Below are positions 54,156 to 62,492 of a stretch of DNA of 64,000 bases, piece by piece. The stretch comes from Schaalia vaccimaxillae DSM 15804 (GTDB taxonomy: Bacteria; Actinomycetota; Actinomycetes; Actinomycetales; Actinomycetaceae), in assembly GCF_000420425.1 (NCBI RefSeq), contig NZ_ATUX01000011.1:18746-82745 (forward strand). Direction: 5' to 3'. The notes under the pieces are model-generated. The model was not told the DNA's origin, did no database searches, and saw only the letters and a list, made by a program, of their open reading frames with translations. Numbering within the stretch: the first letter of the stretch is position 1; each line of letters begins with the position of its first letter. Position numbers and translations under genes: made by a program.

Positions 54156-54195
54156 TCAAGCTTTGACACACGACGTAATCTCGCCGTGCGCTCAA

Positions 54196-54235
54196 GGGTG
54201 GCCCAGTATCAAGCTGGAGAAATACTGGGCCACCC
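54196..54235 (+). terminator. Terminator after transaldolase 1
   Basis: Perfect 14-base arms GGGTGGCCCAGTAT/ATACTGGGCCACCC around a 12-base loop, 41 bases after the stop. It separates the SDR-transaldolase pair from the GntP gene. Confidence 0.75.
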
Positions 54236-54472
54236 AACGAAATGACAAATCTTCAGATCAAACTGCCCCAACAACGCAATGACGCATGAAAAGGCAGTTG
54301 CTCTTCATTGACAGACGCCCCGACATCGATGTCGGAAGAACTCGGGCACAGACTGTCACCTCTCTCGGTACGCATAACAGCAGTCATCCGAGAACACATC
54401 AATCGCTATTCGTCGGCTAACACCGTCGAATATCCCCATTACTCATCCCCGGTGGGGTGAAGGAGGACCACC
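54236..54472 (+). promoter_or_regulatory. Control region of the first GntP gene
   Basis: Together with the terminator this makes a 317-base gap with no gene. TGACGCATGA (54280-54289) resembles sites before the other two sugar-acid transcripts. The permease ribosome site is AAGGAGG. Confidence 0.35.
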
Positions 54473-55804
54473 ATGATTAATCTCCTGTGGCTGGCGGTGT
54501 CGATCGTCGTCATTGTCGCCTTGATTCTCTGGGTGAAACTACACCCTGCTGTGTCGCTGATTATTGGCACAATTCTTCTAGGATTCATGCTGCAAATGCC
54601 TGCCTTGGACATTGCCAAGACTGCGACGGAAGGCTTCGGTGGCTTGATGACAAGCCTGGGACTATCCGTCGGATTCGGCATCATTCTTGGCCAGCTGATG
54701 AGCGACTCCGGTGGAGCCAAAGTCATCGCACGCACGCTAGTCAACCTTGTCTCCGAACGTTTCGCGATGTACGGGATTGCCTTTGCTGCTTTCGTTCTGG
54801 CCATTCCCGTATTCTTTGACGTCACCTTCGTCATCCTCGTCCCTCTTGCCATCGCCATCGCCCGCGAAGCTGGCAAACCGATGCCCCTAGCTATTGGTGC
54901 TGTCGCGATGGGCGCGGGAGCCGCCCACACGCTGGTACCACCCACGCCCAACCCACTAGCGGCAGGTGACATTATGGGTTTCTCAGTCGGTTACATGGTG
55001 GCCGTCGGTGGAATCGTTGGACTGGTCGCCGTCATTGTTGGTGTCACCATCTACTCGTGGATTCTGCCCAAGGTATGGAGGCCCGCAATGGATGTCGCCG
55101 AAGAACCCTCTCTTCAGGAGATTCCCGGCGAAGATAAGGAACCTAACTTCTGGCTTGCTCTTCTGCCGATCTTGACTCCGCTTCTCCTCATCCTCACGGG
55201 CACCATCTGGGGTTCGGTGGTTGAAGAACTTCCGGTTTGGGCCTCGTTTATCTCTGATAAGACCGTCGCATTGCTCATTGGTACTCTCATCGCTTACCTG
55301 GTCGCATCTACTGACATGTCGCGTCGCGAAATGGAAGCCTCATCAAATAAGGCGATTGAGTCGGCCGGTATCGTTTTGATGATCACTGGTGCTGGCGGCG
55401 CGTTCGGTGCGCTCATCAAGGCCGGTGGTGTCTCCGATTTGATTTCCGAGGCCGTTGGTGGCCTGGGTGGCGGACACTTCGTTGGTCTGCTTGCTTGCTA
55501 CTTTGTGGGCATGGCTTTCCGTGTGGCGGTTGGTTCGGGAACGGTGGCGTCTATTACGACGATGACAATCTTCGCTTCCCTTGCTCCAACTATCGGCATT
55601 CACCCCGTGTGGGTTGCGGCTGCGTGCCTTGCTGGTGCTTTGTCGGTGGGCCACATCAACGATTCGGGCTTCTGGGTTACTGCCAAGATTCCGGGATTCT
55701 CTATCACCGGTGGTCTGAAGGTGTACACGTTGCCCCAGTTCCTCGCATCCGTATGCACGATCGTGCTGGTGATGATCGGTTCCTACATTATTCCGTTGGG
55801 ATAA
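54473..55804 (+). CDS. GntP-family sugar-acid permease 1
   Basis: Membrane carrier of 443 residues with about twelve hydrophobic segments. GFGIILGQLMSDSGGAKVIARTL, FFDVTFVILVPLAI, HTLVPPTPNPLAAGD and GHINDSGFWVTAKI are GntP marks. Family members import gluconate and related hexonates with protons. It has its own promoter region after the first SDR-transaldolase pair and ends at a strong hairpin. Gluconate, idonate or another aldonate is likely. Confidence 0.92.
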   Translation: MINLLWLAVSIVVIVALILWVKLHPAVSLIIGTILLGFMLQMPALDIAKTATEGFGGLMTSLGLSVGFGIILGQLMSDSGGAKVIARTLVNLVSERFAMYGIAFAAFVLAIPVFFDVTFVILVPLAIAIAREAGKPMPLAIGAVAMGAGAAHTLVPPTPNPLAAGDIMGFSVGYMVAVGGIVGLVAVIVGVTIYSWILPKVWRPAMDVAEEPSLQEIPGEDKEPNFWLALLPILTPLLLILTGTIWGSVVEELPVWASFISDKTVALLIGTLIAYLVASTDMSRREMEASSNKAIESAGIVLMITGAGGAFGALIKAGGVSDLISEAVGGLGGGHFVGLLACYFVGMAFRVAVGSGTVASITTMTIFASLAPTIGIHPVWVAAACLAGALSVGHINDSGFWVTAKIPGFSITGGLKVYTLPQFLASVCTIVLVMIGSYIIPLG

Positions 55805-55825
55805 ACCAAACACATCAGCTCACGC

Positions 55826-55866
55826 GAAACCGTGTGTCCCGTCAGAAAGTTGGGACACACGGTTTC
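55826..55866. terminator. Bidirectional terminator
   Basis: Perfect 15-base arms GAAACCGTGTGTCCC/GGGACACACGGTTTC with an 11-base loop between the convergent GntP and FadR-type genes. Confidence 0.85.
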
Positions 55867-55926
55867 CTATTGTCAACGGTACGGATGGATCATCAATCTC
55901 CCCCGCGAAGAACCTTAGGAACGCTA

Positions 55927-56709
55927 CTATCGTTTTTCCTGTGAGCTAACCTGCTGATGAATACGCTCCCGCTGCCGATCAATATGATCAAGCATGGCAG
56001 CAGAAGCTGCATGAGAATCGCCTGATTCAAGGGCCAGCAAAATTGCCTCATGCTCGGTCACGGCGATATCGCGATCAGCAATGAGTCCGGGTGTAAAACG
56101 TCTCCACCGCTGAATGACTCCGCCCAAAAGTTCGAGCATTTCTGCGATGTAGGGATTTCCTGTTCCCTCCCAGATTGCTCGATGGAACGCATCGTCGGCA
56201 TGCATGAACGCCAAATAGTCGTCCATAGTCGTTGTGCGGCCGGTTCGCTCTTGTTCCTCATATGCAGTTCGGACGCGCTTTATGACAGAGGGGCCCTGCT
56301 TGCAAGCAAGTTCGGCTGCGATCGGCTCAAAGAGTCTGCGTGCCGCCATGATCTGATCCATTTCGTACAGATCAGGCGGATTGCGAACCTCGAAACCAAT
56401 GTGCGCCTGTCGAGAAACAAGTTTGGCGGACTCCAGCATTGTCAGTGCTTCTCGAACCGGAGTGGTAGATACTTCAAATTCTTGCGCAAGAGTGCGGGTC
56501 CGCAAGAAATCTCCAGGGCTGTACTCTCCAGCCATAATACGATCAATCAAGATCGACTGAATCTGTTCGGCGAGAGTGCCCCGTTGCAATGCCGTCGGTG
56601 CCTTCACCACGTCAATGCCTCCGAGTGACGAGAAATAGTTGGTTTTGATTGCAGCATATCCTGAGAATAGACCCGTGTAAGACTCCAACTGCTCCCGGCT
56701 TAATTCCAT
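55927..56709 (-). CDS. GntR-family (FadR/FCD) regulator 2
   Basis: Regulator of 260 residues. An N-terminal extension of about 35 residues precedes the winged helix with LAQEFEVSTTPVREALTMLESAKLVSRQ; a later start cannot be excluded. The FCD domain has FMHADDAFHRAIWEGTGNPYI. It is a paralogue of the regulator at 51490 and is the last gene downstream of the minus-strand sugar-acid operon, 92 bases after the TIM-barrel gene. It probably responds to a sugar acid. Confidence 0.88.
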   Translation of the reverse strand: MELSREQLESYTGLFSGYAAIKTNYFSSLGGIDVVKAPTALQRGTLAEQIQSILIDRIMAGEYSPGDFLRTRTLAQEFEVSTTPVREALTMLESAKLVSRQAHIGFEVRNPPDLYEMDQIMAARRLFEPIAAELACKQGPSVIKRVRTAYEEQERTGRTTTMDDYLAFMHADDAFHRAIWEGTGNPYIAEMLELLGGVIQRWRRFTPGLIADRDIAVTEHEAILLALESGDSHAASAAMLDHIDRQRERIHQQVSSQEKR

Positions 56710-56801
56710 GGACAGAGTAATGTCCTCACAGAAATAGGCTCCGTTGGGTACTTACCGCTACTTTGACTGGCAGATCAAACCGGTATTTCCTGTCCTCCGA
56801 A

Positions 56802-57671
56802 TCAGAATCGAATGGACGACTGGTCGAGGGCGGGTAGGCGTTCGATCCGTGCCGCAGCTTCAATGTTCTTCAGGTACTGGATTCCTCGCTGTGCGCAGTC
56901 TGGGCCCGTGGGGAAAGGTTGGGATTCGATGGTGATCCAACCGCAGTATCCGGCGTCGAAAAGAGCATGGTAGTGGCTCTTGAAATCGATGCATCCGCCA
57001 CCGGGATAGGTCCGATTTGCATCGGAAAAATGGACATAGCCGATGCGGTCGGCCCATCGACGTACAGCGGCGAATGGGTCTGTTTCTTCCATGTGCATCG
57101 AGTGAGTATCAATGTGCATGGTGACATTTGGTCGGTTGACCTCTTCGAGGAGCTCGCCGACCTCATCCAACGTGTTCAACCAGTTTGAAATGTACTGGAG
57201 GATATTTTCTACAACGATCTGTCCTCCAGTTGAATCGGCATGGTCGGCCAACTCACCTAGCGCGTCGATCAGACGTTGGCGGGTGATCTGCGCTTTTTCG
57301 GGGGAAGGGATATTGCCACGCATAGTGCCGACAACCACTGAACAGTCGAGTTCGTTGGCCAGGTCAAGGTGCTCTTTCAAGCGATCTATGGCTTTCCTGC
57401 GGACTTCAGCTGAATCGACTGTGAGTCCCAGGCCGTTATAAAGCAGCTCAAGTCCGGTGCAGATACTGGAGAAGCCGAGTCCCTTGTCGCTGGCATGCTT
57501 CTTGTACAGGGTGCCCTTGTGCTCTCGCGGGCTGTGAAGGTAAAACTCAATGCCGTCGTAGCCAAGCTCAGCTGCCGTGTCTGTGACTTCTTCAAAACTT
57601 CCCCGCAGGACTACGGGCATACGAGTTGGTAGTTCTTCGAGGGCGACTTGGATTCCGTACTTGAACGTCAT
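56802..57671 (-). CDS. Sugar isomerase/epimerase TIM-barrel protein (hydroxypyruvate isomerase-like)
   Basis: Protein of 289 residues in the xylose-isomerase-like/AP endonuclease 2 fold. Metal ligands are visible in GQIVVENI, VTMHIDTHSMHM, IGYVHFSDANR and GWITIESQPF. Members include hydroxypyruvate isomerase, tagatose 3-epimerase and OtnI. Within the operon it may correct the C3 configuration of a hexulosonate before transaldolase action, or interconvert hydroxypyruvate and tartronate semialdehyde. ATG 57671 gives the normal family N-terminus; the in-frame TTG at 57692 lacks a ribosome site. Confidence 0.8.
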   Translation of the reverse strand: MTFKYGIQVALEELPTRMPVVLRGSFEEVTDTAAELGYDGIEFYLHSPREHKGTLYKKHASDKGLGFSSICTGLELLYNGLGLTVDSAEVRRKAIDRLKEHLDLANELDCSVVVGTMRGNIPSPEKAQITRQRLIDALGELADHADSTGGQIVVENILQYISNWLNTLDEVGELLEEVNRPNVTMHIDTHSMHMEETDPFAAVRRWADRIGYVHFSDANRTYPGGGCIDFKSHYHALFDAGYCGWITIESQPFPTGPDCAQRGIQYLKNIEAAARIERLPALDQSSIRF

Positions 57672-57702
57672 TGATCGATCGCTTTCTGTCAAGGGAAGAG
57701 GT

Positions 57703-57733
57703 GCGGGGGCACAGATTGAATCTATGCCCCCGC
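57703..57733 (-). terminator. Intercistronic hairpin
   Basis: GCGGGGGCACAGATT pairs with the downstream AATCTATGCCCCCGC with one mismatch and almost no loop, between the reductase and isomerase genes on the minus strand. It may lower expression of the isomerase and regulator. Confidence 0.65.
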
Positions 57734-57742
57734 ATGGGTGTG

Positions 57743-58630
57743 TCAGTCCTCGCCCAGCACGGTGTTGCTGAGCTGCTGGACGATCCTCAGGAGGCTCGAG
57801 TGATCCTCTCCTGCGAATCCTTGGGCTTCAAGTGCCGACATGTGCTGGCGCACCACCGCGGTCAACGGCATAAAAGCATCTGCCTCGGCAGCCGTGGCCA
57901 AGGCATTGTTGAGATCCTTAATATGCAGGTTGATACGGAAACCGGGAGAGAACTCCTGGGTGAGCATCTTCGTGGCCTTCTGTTCCATAACAGCAGAACC
58001 TGCGAGGCCGCCTCGGATGGCTTCGACGACCGATGCGGGATCCACTCCGGACTTCTGAGCGAGGACCAGTGCTTCTGCGAGGACAGCGATATTAACCGCA
58101 ACAATCGACTGGTTTGCCAGCTTGGCTATATTGCCCGCCCCAAGAGGGCCGACGTATGTTGCCGACTTACCCATCGTGAGCAGAAGATCCTTGACTGATT
58201 CGAAGACGTCCTGTTCGCCACCCACCATAATGGCAATTGTTCCGGCAATTGCGCCAGGCTCACCTCCGGAAACAGGCGCATCGATCATCTTTGCCCCCTT
58301 GGCCTCAACAATCTGGGCAGCCTGGCGAGAAACACCCGGGGCGATAGAAGACATATCGACAAAGATCTTTCCTTCAGACAAGCCTGCCGCAATCCCATGA
58401 TCCCCCGACAAAGCAGCCAAAACGTCGGGTCCATTGGGAAGCATGGTGATAACGACATCGGCTGCCTCTGCTGCGGCCTTTCCTGACTGTACAGCCATTG
58501 CTCCCGATGCCACGACGTCCTCGACGGCGGCCTCGTTGACGTCGAAGCAGAAAACTTCATGGCCTGCCTTGAGGACATTTTTTGCCATAGGACGGCCCAT
58601 AATGCCGAGTCCGATAAAACCAACCTTCAT
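57743..58630 (-). CDS. garR: 2-hydroxy-3-oxopropionate (tartronate semialdehyde) reductase
   Basis: Beta-hydroxyacid dehydrogenase of 295 residues that reduces tartronate semialdehyde to glycerate. The cofactor loop is GFIGLGIMGRPMAKN, the substrate motif DAPVSGGEPGAIAGT, and the catalytic Lys lies in LGAGNIAKLANQ. VEAIRGGLAGSAVM and FSPGFRINLHIKDLNNAL follow E. coli GarR closely. ATG 58630 has GGAG eight bases upstream. With the glycerate kinase at 62493 it completes a route from a C3 semialdehyde to phosphoglycerate. Specificity is better supported here than for its neighbours. Confidence 0.88.
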   Translation of the reverse strand: MKVGFIGLGIMGRPMAKNVLKAGHEVFCFDVNEAAVEDVVASGAMAVQSGKAAAEAADVVITMLPNGPDVLAALSGDHGIAAGLSEGKIFVDMSSIAPGVSRQAAQIVEAKGAKMIDAPVSGGEPGAIAGTIAIMVGGEQDVFESVKDLLLTMGKSATYVGPLGAGNIAKLANQSIVAVNIAVLAEALVLAQKSGVDPASVVEAIRGGLAGSAVMEQKATKMLTQEFSPGFRINLHIKDLNNALATAAEADAFMPLTAVVRQHMSALEAQGFAGEDHSSLLRIVQQLSNTVLGED

Positions 58631-58702
58631 TGTGATTACTCCATTCGTGAGTTCGTGAAAATGGTCAGGAGTGCGAATACACTCCAAGCTATGGGTTCTG
58701 GT

Positions 58703-59491
58703 TCACTCCAGATCTTTAGGTTCTGGCAGGCCGTTAGCAGACCAGCCCGCATCGACAAACAAAGTCTGTCCATTAATGCCTGAAGCGTCGCTGGAGGCCA
58801 AGAACGCTACCGCAGAGGCAATTTCTGACGGCTCAAGCAGACGTTTCATGGGGAGGATCGACATGATCGCATCAATGTCGATAATCCCTTCCTCAATACC
58901 CTGTTTGACCATGTCAGTCATGACATAGCCCGGAGCGACTGCATTGACGCGGATACCAAACCGACCCAGCTCGTTACCAAGTGCCTGTGCGAGACCATTC
59001 ACCCCTGCCTTAGAGATTGCGTAAGGGGAACGCTTGGAAGCCGGGCGTACTGAATTTCCAGACGAAGTACAAACCACAGCTCCATAGCCCTGCTTTTTGA
59101 AGTAGCGAGCGGCGGCTCGTGTTGCAAAAAAGTAAGCCTTGAGGTTCAGATCCATAAGGAAGTCGAATTCCTCTTCGGGGAACTCGGTGGCCCACTTTCG
59201 GATCTGCACACCGGCATTGTTGACCAGCACGTCGATGCGGCCGTACTTTTGGGCAACGTGATCAATCATTTCATCGATCTCACTGACCTTCGTCAGATCA
59301 ATAATGTAGCCCTCGGCCTGGAATCCTTTGATAAGGAACTGTTTGACAGTCTCATCGAGGACATTGCCGTCAACGTCGGCCAGCACCATGATGCCGCCCT
59401 CAGAAGCTAGGCGTTCAGCCATAGCTTTTCCGAGGCCTCGTGCAGATCCCGTAACAATGCAGACCTTGTCGGTGAAACGCATTTGGTTCAT
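58703..59491 (-). CDS. SDR-family dehydrogenase, set 2 (gluconate 5-dehydrogenase-like)
   Basis: Short-chain dehydrogenase of 262 residues. Cofactor loop TGSARGLGKA, NNAG in VLVNNAGVQIRKW, catalytic Ser and Tyr-x3-Lys in VCTSSGNSVR and YAISKAG. NNAGxxxRxxxxEFPEEEFD resembles gluconate 5-dehydrogenase/Gno-type enzymes. The start ATG overlaps the transaldolase stop by one base, so the two are translated together. The likely reaction is oxidation of an aldonate to its 5-keto form. Confidence 0.88.
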   Translation of the reverse strand: MNQMRFTDKVCIVTGSARGLGKAMAERLASEGGIMVLADVDGNVLDETVKQFLIKGFQAEGYIIDLTKVSEIDEMIDHVAQKYGRIDVLVNNAGVQIRKWATEFPEEEFDFLMDLNLKAYFFATRAAARYFKKQGYGAVVCTSSGNSVRPASKRSPYAISKAGVNGLAQALGNELGRFGIRVNAVAPGYVMTDMVKQGIEEGIIDIDAIMSILPMKRLLEPSEIASAVAFLASSDASGINGQTLFVDAGWSANGLPEPKDLE

Positions 59492-60537
59492 TAGGCACCG
59501 ACCTTGTGAGCGAGCAGCACTCCCCAGCCATCATTGATGAACTGATCGGTTGTTCGGTTGGTTGAGCCGAAGGTGATGAACTGTTCGGGAGTCATGCCGT
59601 CCTCGTTGTATGCCTTGACAAACTCGGGCATCGTCAAGAGACGATCAATAACATCTTGGTCAACGGGAACGTCGATTCGTTCTTCGAAGGGGCCTTCAAG
59701 CTCAGCCAGTTCGTCAGCGATCTTCGGAGCAATTGACATCACCATCTGTGCGCCTGCCAATTCAGTGATGTGATAGGTTCCTCGGCAGCCCGCAGGCATG
59801 AGGAAGGCTTCATAACCGCGCTCATTGAAGATCTTGTAGGCCTTCTTGATGCACGCTGTTCCGGACTGAATAATGTCAGATTCGGTGACAATGTCAGATG
59901 AGTCTTGGGCGACGTCACGCAGATAATCGTCAAGTCGGCCAACCATCAATACAGCGCAGTTCAGGCCAGGTTCGATGCCAGCTTCGCGTGCACGCTCAAT
60001 TCCTCTTTGAAGAGCCGCTCCTATTGCAAGGACCTGCGGGACAGTGAATGAAACGGTCACGACGACGTTGTAGCCCTTGGCCGCGAGTTCTTCTGCTGCC
60101 ATGATGCCGGATTTCGTCGCAGGTACTTTGAGGCATACTCGCTTGGGATCCCATTGAGCGTAACGTTCGGCTTGGCTCAAAATTTCGTCGTAGTTACCAG
60201 TTTTATTCGGATTAGTCTGGGCGCACAGCCGACCCGTCCGAACGTCATTTTCGTCGTGGACTTGGTCCAAAACGTCCTTAACGTGCAGAGTGACTCGCTT
60301 TACGAGAGCTTCAACCTTCTCAGTACCCTCGAGATCGCTGGGAATGTCGGCGAGGTAGGGAGCCCAGTAGTCAGGACGGGCGTTGATTGTTGACGCGACT
60401 AAGAAAGGATTTGTAGTCACGCCCTTAGCTCCGTTACCAATGGCAATTTCCAATTCATCAACGATTGCGCTGTCGTGCCAGTAGATGCTGTCGGTGTTTG
60501 AAGTCATCCACTTGAGGAATTCGTTGTTCTCTTGCAT
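59491..60537 (-). CDS. Transaldolase-family protein, set 2
   Basis: Transaldolase-type TIM barrel of 348 residues. The Schiff-base Lys is in VCLKVPATKSGI (K137), AKGVTTNPFL is the N-terminal motif, and LMVGRLDDYLRD matches the phosphate-site region. I used ATG 60537 with GAGAAGAG upstream; the in-frame ATG at 60585 is less supported. It is only moderately similar to the enzyme at 53118, so the two copies are old or act on different substrates. First gene of the minus-strand operon with SDR, GarR-like reductase, TIM-barrel isomerase and regulator. Confidence 0.86.
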   Translation of the reverse strand: MQENNEFLKWMTSNTDSIYWHDSAIVDELEIAIGNGAKGVTTNPFLVASTINARPDYWAPYLADIPSDLEGTEKVEALVKRVTLHVKDVLDQVHDENDVRTGRLCAQTNPNKTGNYDEILSQAERYAQWDPKRVCLKVPATKSGIMAAEELAAKGYNVVVTVSFTVPQVLAIGAALQRGIERAREAGIEPGLNCAVLMVGRLDDYLRDVAQDSSDIVTESDIIQSGTACIKKAYKIFNERGYEAFLMPAGCRGTYHITELAGAQMVMSIAPKIADELAELEGPFEERIDVPVDQDVIDRLLTMPEFVKAYNEDGMTPEQFITFGSTNRTTDQFINDGWGVLLAHKVGA

Positions 60538-60997
60538 GTCTCTTCTCGCCGTTGGCGGCGGCACTCCTTCCAAGTCTGAATTCATCGCACGGAGTGAAAT
60601 AGGGGCGACGAAGTTACCTAAAATCCGCTATTTGCCATGCTTTTTGTTGGCGGATAAAAGTCTTGCCAAAGACTGCATTGTCTTCGGTTATGGCTAAGCT
60701 AACACGATGATGCATCATACGCAATGCATCTGATATGGTTCTTTTCTGTTGGAGCTCCTACAGCTTCACAACCTTCCCATGCAGCGACGCACGGGATCCA
60801 AAACCTGCATCAAGACAGGGCAAAGAAGCCCTGAGCTTCAAAAGGCTGAGAAATCAGAATCCAAGCCTGCGCAGCACTAATGCCAACCCATCGGCACAAG
60901 TGCACACCACTCCTAGACCTTCCGCACTCCAACGAATGCGGAAGTCGTAACTCACAGCCTCAGACGGGGCTCTCGAAAGAAAGGAAGGTGAAAGCCC
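60538..60997. promoter_or_regulatory. Divergent control region of the second sugar-acid set
   Basis: Gap of 460 bases with no convincing gene. ATGATGCATCAT (60707-60718) is a perfect 12-base palindrome, followed by AATGCATCTGATAT. It is a good candidate operator for one of the FadR-type regulators. GAAAGGAAGG provides the ribosome site of the GntP gene. Confidence 0.5.
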
Positions 60998-62362
60998 ATG
61001 AGTGCTCTGACTCTATTGATCATCGCAGCTGCCGCCATTGCGGTCTTGCTCGTACTTGTCATCCTCCTCGATGTTCCGGCTTACGTCTCCTTGCTCCTTG
61101 TTGCCATGGGCACTGCCCTGGTTGCTGGCATCTCCTTGACCGACATCGTCGACGTCATGATCGGCGGTATGGGCAAAACCCTTGGATCTGTAGCGATCGT
61201 TGTCGGCCTCGGCTCGATCCTTGGTCGACTAGTCGAAGTCTCCGGAGCCGCCGATCACATGGCGCGCGCATTCACTCAAAAGCTTGGAGCCAAACGAGTC
61301 GTCATGGCGGTCACTGCCGCCGCATTCATCCTCGGAATTCCCGTCTTCTTTGACGTCGGTTTCATTATCCTGGCGCCACTGATCTTCGCCTTCGCCAGAA
61401 ACGCAAAAACCAGCCCACTGTCAATCGCATTCCCCGTGTGCGTTGCCATGGCAACGCTCCATACGATTATCCCGCCGCATCCTGGTCCCGTCGCAGCTGC
61501 GGCTGCCCTCGAAGCAGATGCAGGCCTGATGACAATTTGGGCACTCGTAGTTGCCTTGGTCGTAACAGTCGTCGGATACCTCGTACTCAAGTTCATCAAC
61601 TTCAATTCCATCCAACTCGCTCCCTCTCCAGCAGAATCCACGAAGAACGATGGATCCTCACAGTTCAACCTTGGCGAGGGCGGTCGCGTTCCGGGAACCC
61701 TGACGACCATCTTCGTAATTGTCTTGCCCATCTTGATGATCATGGCCGGATCCATCATGGTGATGAACCTGCCCGAAGATTCGCCAATGTCACCGATCGC
61801 CACGTTCATTGGAAAACCCGCAACTGCACTCCTGGTCGGAGTATTGGTTGCGTACGTGCTGATCATGAAGATCACTAAGTGGAAGAGGAATGTCATCTCC
61901 AAGGTCGCTGACTCGGCATTGGATTCTGTCGCAGTCGTGATCTTCGTGACCGGTGCAGGTGGTGTATTCGCTAGTGTCCTTGTTGAAACAGGTATCGGCG
62001 CAGCATTCTCTGATGTGCTGACCAACATTGGAATGCCGACCATCCTTGCAGGCTTCGTTATTGCGGCAGCACTGCGCATCGCTCAAGGTTCCGCCTCGGT
62101 GGCCATCCTGACGGCAGCCGGACTGATCCTGCCCGCAGTCCAAGCCGGAAACTACAGTGCAAATCAAGCAGCACTCATCACTATTGCAGTGGGCTTTGGT
62201 GGACTCATTTGCTCTCACATCAACGACTCTGGATTCTGGATTGTCACCCGTTACCTCGGGCTTTCTGTCTCCCAAGGCCTACGGACCTGGACAGTCCTCA
62301 CAACAGCTGTCTCAATCGTTGGCTTCCTTGTGACCGCTGGACTCTTCCTAGTTGTCAGTTAG
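60998..62362 (+). CDS. GntP-family sugar-acid permease 2
   Basis: Membrane carrier of 454 residues with about twelve hydrophobic segments. VGLGSILGRLVEVSGAADHMARAF, FFDVGFIILAPLIFA, TIIPPHPGPVAAAAAL and SHINDSGFWIVTRYLG are GntP marks. It differs clearly from the permease at 54473, suggesting a different acid. It is divergent from the transaldolase-SDR-GarR operon and precedes the glycerate kinase, from which a terminator separates it. Confidence 0.93.
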   Translation: MSALTLLIIAAAAIAVLLVLVILLDVPAYVSLLLVAMGTALVAGISLTDIVDVMIGGMGKTLGSVAIVVGLGSILGRLVEVSGAADHMARAFTQKLGAKRVVMAVTAAAFILGIPVFFDVGFIILAPLIFAFARNAKTSPLSIAFPVCVAMATLHTIIPPHPGPVAAAAALEADAGLMTIWALVVALVVTVVGYLVLKFINFNSIQLAPSPAESTKNDGSSQFNLGEGGRVPGTLTTIFVIVLPILMIMAGSIMVMNLPEDSPMSPIATFIGKPATALLVGVLVAYVLIMKITKWKRNVISKVADSALDSVAVVIFVTGAGGVFASVLVETGIGAAFSDVLTNIGMPTILAGFVIAAALRIAQGSASVAILTAAGLILPAVQAGNYSANQAALITIAVGFGGLICSHINDSGFWIVTRYLGLSVSQGLRTWTVLTTAVSIVGFLVTAGLFLVVS

Positions 62363-62377
62363 GCTCGAAATAAGATC

Positions 62378-62426
62378 AGTAGTCCATCCGTCACCCTTCT
62401 ACGACGGATGGACTGCTGTTTCTTTT
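62378..62426 (+). terminator. Rho-independent terminator after GntP 2
   Basis: Arms AGTAGTCCATCCGTC/GACGGATGGACTGCT (one mismatch), 10-base loop, then GTTTCTTTTT. This is the clearest intrinsic terminator in the sugar-acid region. Confidence 0.85.
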
Positions 62427-62492
62427 TGGCCCGAATATTTGAGAAAATTATGGTGATACTCAACAGCGCCAACACGATGAAGTGGAGCCCCA

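Noticed and set aside
14437..58630. Sulfoquinovose breakdown, because GH31, AGE isomerase, PfkB kinase, transaldolase and beta-hydroxyacid dehydrogenase types all occur
   Set aside because: The genes lie in four separate transcription units. The GH31 enzyme carries alpha-xylosidase-like motifs, the transaldolases travel with GntP acid permeases, and the dehydrogenase follows GarR closely.
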